A DNA stretch of 6,532 nt, from NCBI GenBank assembly GCA_027296385.1, contig JAPUJD010000193.1:1-6532 (forward strand), read 5' to 3'. Source of the stretch: Acidobacteriota bacterium (GTDB taxonomy: Bacteria; Acidobacteriota; Thermoanaerobaculia; Multivoradales; JAHEKO01). The notes under the pieces were generated by a model that did no database searches, was not told where the DNA came from, and worked only from the letters and a program-made list of their open reading frames with translations. Shown in pieces: positions 5,430-6,532 of the stretch. A program made the position numbers and the translations under genes. Every line of letters starts with the position of its first letter. Positions within the stretch are counted from its first letter, which is position 1.

Positions 5430-6532
5430 CTACCAGTCGAACTCGGTCGAGCTCGCCGCGGAATAGAGCCGCTCGAAAACGGCGTCCGCGACATCCCGGT
5501 CGAGGTAGGGAATGTCGATCCGGTGGCCGAAGGTGCCGGCGCCGGCGGTATCGACCGCGACCGAGGCCATGTCCCGGCGGCGGTCGAAGGGTGAGGCGCT
5601 CAGGGTGACGGTCTGAACCTTGTCCAAAGGCACGACGCTGACGCTTCGATCCAGCCAACCGCTGCGAAAGAAGACGGCCCGGTCGGTCAGCCCCCAGGCC
5701 GAATAGCGCAGCCAGCCGGTCGCCCGAATAAACGCCAGCGGCAGCACGGTTGCCGGCAGCCACAGGGCGTAGAGAGCGGCGACGGGACCGGCCTTGGCAT
5801 TCAGCAGCGTCAACGCGATCAGCGTGAGAAGAGCAGTCACGATGATCGGGCCCTTCATGATTCGCCGCCGAGCCCTCGCCGGCAGCGGCTGCCAGTCGAC
5901 CCCGTCGAGGTCGGTCTCCGGCAGGATCTGGCGCAGCAGGCCGGGGGTGCGCCCGCTCTCGAGGATCGGTGCCAGGTACTGACGGCGGGCCTTGACGCCG
6001 CTCTGGACGAGCTGGTTGTCGAGATCCGATCCGCTTTCGGAAGAGCCGGCCGTCTCGAGGTCGATCGACGTGCGGTCGAACCACCGGTGGAGCAACGAGG
6101 CGTGAGCCGAGACCAGCTGAATCCGGCGCACCGGGATCAGCGACGAGACGCGCGTCAACAGGCCGAAGTCGGTGCGCAGGTCGCCACGCTCCCGTCGCAG
6201 GGTGAAGCCGTGATACTTCACCAGGTGCCAGGCGACCGAGACGCCGCGCAGCAGCCCCAGGAGCACGAGGACCAAACCTGCGCCGAGCAGAACGCGAGCG
6301 GTGAAGGGAGCCGACTCGAGCAACCGGACGAGCCAGCCCGGTAGGTCTACCCAGAGGTCCCGGGCGAGATCTTCCCAGTCGAAGTCCCACCAGCCTGTCT
6401 GCGCCAAGAGGCCCGACCCAAGGTCCGCGCGAGCCAGCGCCGCGGTCACGGCCGAAGCGGCGGCGGCGAAAACGATGAAACTGCGGCGCGAAATCAGTCC
6501 GAGCTTGACGAGCTCTATAGGCGGCAACTCCA
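5430..6532 (-). CDS. YdbT-like bacterial PH (bPH2) domain membrane protein, C-terminal part
   Basis: The frame is open to the window edge, so the N-terminus is missing. The first start-like codon, TTG at 6527, lies inside a conserved stretch (ELPPIELVKLGLISRR), so it is very probably an internal Leu rather than the start. About 366 residues are visible. Numbering from that Leu, hydrophobic segments lie near 16-33, 77-98, 226-242 and 246-267. A bPH2 domain follows the second (about 103-160: YHGFTLRRERGDLRTDFGLL, then IPVRRIQLVS). Another follows the fourth (about 268-357: LRYSAWGLTDRAVFFRSGWL, then VPLDKVQTVTLSASPFDRRR and IDIPYLDRDVADAVFERLY). This is the layout of B. subtilis YdbT-type proteins, which have three bPH2 domains in about 500 residues, so one domain and the first membrane segments are probably outside the window. 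The role is unknown; PH-like folds suggest binding at the membrane. The gene ends with two tandem TAG stops. A YdbS-type gene upstream would be expected. Confidence 0.86.
   Translation of the reverse strand, partial: ELPPIELVKLGLISRRSFIVFAAAASAVTAALARADLGSGLLAQTGWWDFDWEDLARDLWVDLPGWLVRLLESAPFTARVLLGAGLVLVLLGLLRGVSVAWHLVKYHGFTLRRERGDLRTDFGLLTRVSSLIPVRRIQLVSAHASLLHRWFDRTSIDLETAGSSESGSDLDNQLVQSGVKARRQYLAPILESGRTPGLLRQILPETDLDGVDWQPLPARARRRIMKGPIIVTALLTLIALTLLNAKAGPVAALYALWLPATVLPLAFIRATGWLRYSAWGLTDRAVFFRSGWLDRSVSVVPLDKVQTVTLSASPFDRRRDMASVAVDTAGAGTFGHRIDIPYLDRDVADAVFERLYSAASSTEFDW

Noticed and set aside
5311..6390. Minus-strand 359-codon open frame overlapping the PH-domain gene
   Set aside because: Its product is Arg/Pro/Gly-rich without domains, while the other frame gives clear membrane segments and two bPH2 domains.
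6480..6527. TTG at 6527 as the true start of the PH-domain protein
   Set aside because: The frame continues upstream to the edge, the codon sits within a conserved pre-membrane stretch, and the family is longer than what would remain.

Overview
The window is GC-rich throughout. It carries five genes, all on the minus strand, so transcription runs from position 6532 towards position 1. The two outermost genes are cut by the window edges. Two of the five are secreted proteins of the VWFA-related type (TIGR03436) that is expanded in Acidobacteriota. That expansion, the high GC, the frequent GTG starts and the membrane protein with an RPF-x-x-GKWF motif suggest a member of the Acidobacteriota, possibly a Thermoanaerobaculia- or Holophagae-like lineage. 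This placement is an inference from protein style; no marker gene is present.

Layout in transcription order: (1) 6532-5430, the C-terminal part of a YdbT-like multi-pass membrane protein with bacterial PH (bPH2) domains. (2) 5429-5307, a 123-nt spacer with an imperfect stem-loop and possibly the start signals of the next transcription unit. (3) 5303-3501, a secreted VWFA-related protein whose metal site looks degenerate. (4) 3432-1483, a secreted protein with two beta-rich modules followed by TPR-like helices. (5) 1486-329, a second secreted VWFA-related protein with an intact MIDAS metal site, starting inside the stop codon of gene 4 (GTGA overlap). (6) 266-1, the N-terminus of an integral membrane protein, 62 nt after gene 5, with its own ribosome binding site.

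Genes 3, 4 and 5 (VWFA, TPR, VWFA) look like one operon. All three have Sec-type signal peptides and no lipobox, so they probably work together outside the cytoplasmic membrane. The likely role is protein-protein interaction or assembly, with the TPR protein as a possible scaffold. No catalytic domain is visible in any of them, and the actual function is unknown. The flanking PH-domain and membrane proteins may be neighbours only by position. The arrangement recalls the VWA/TPR part of Bat (aerotolerance) operons, but no MoxR or DUF58 partner is visible here. I saw no RNA genes, CRISPR arrays, insertion sequences or prophage traces.
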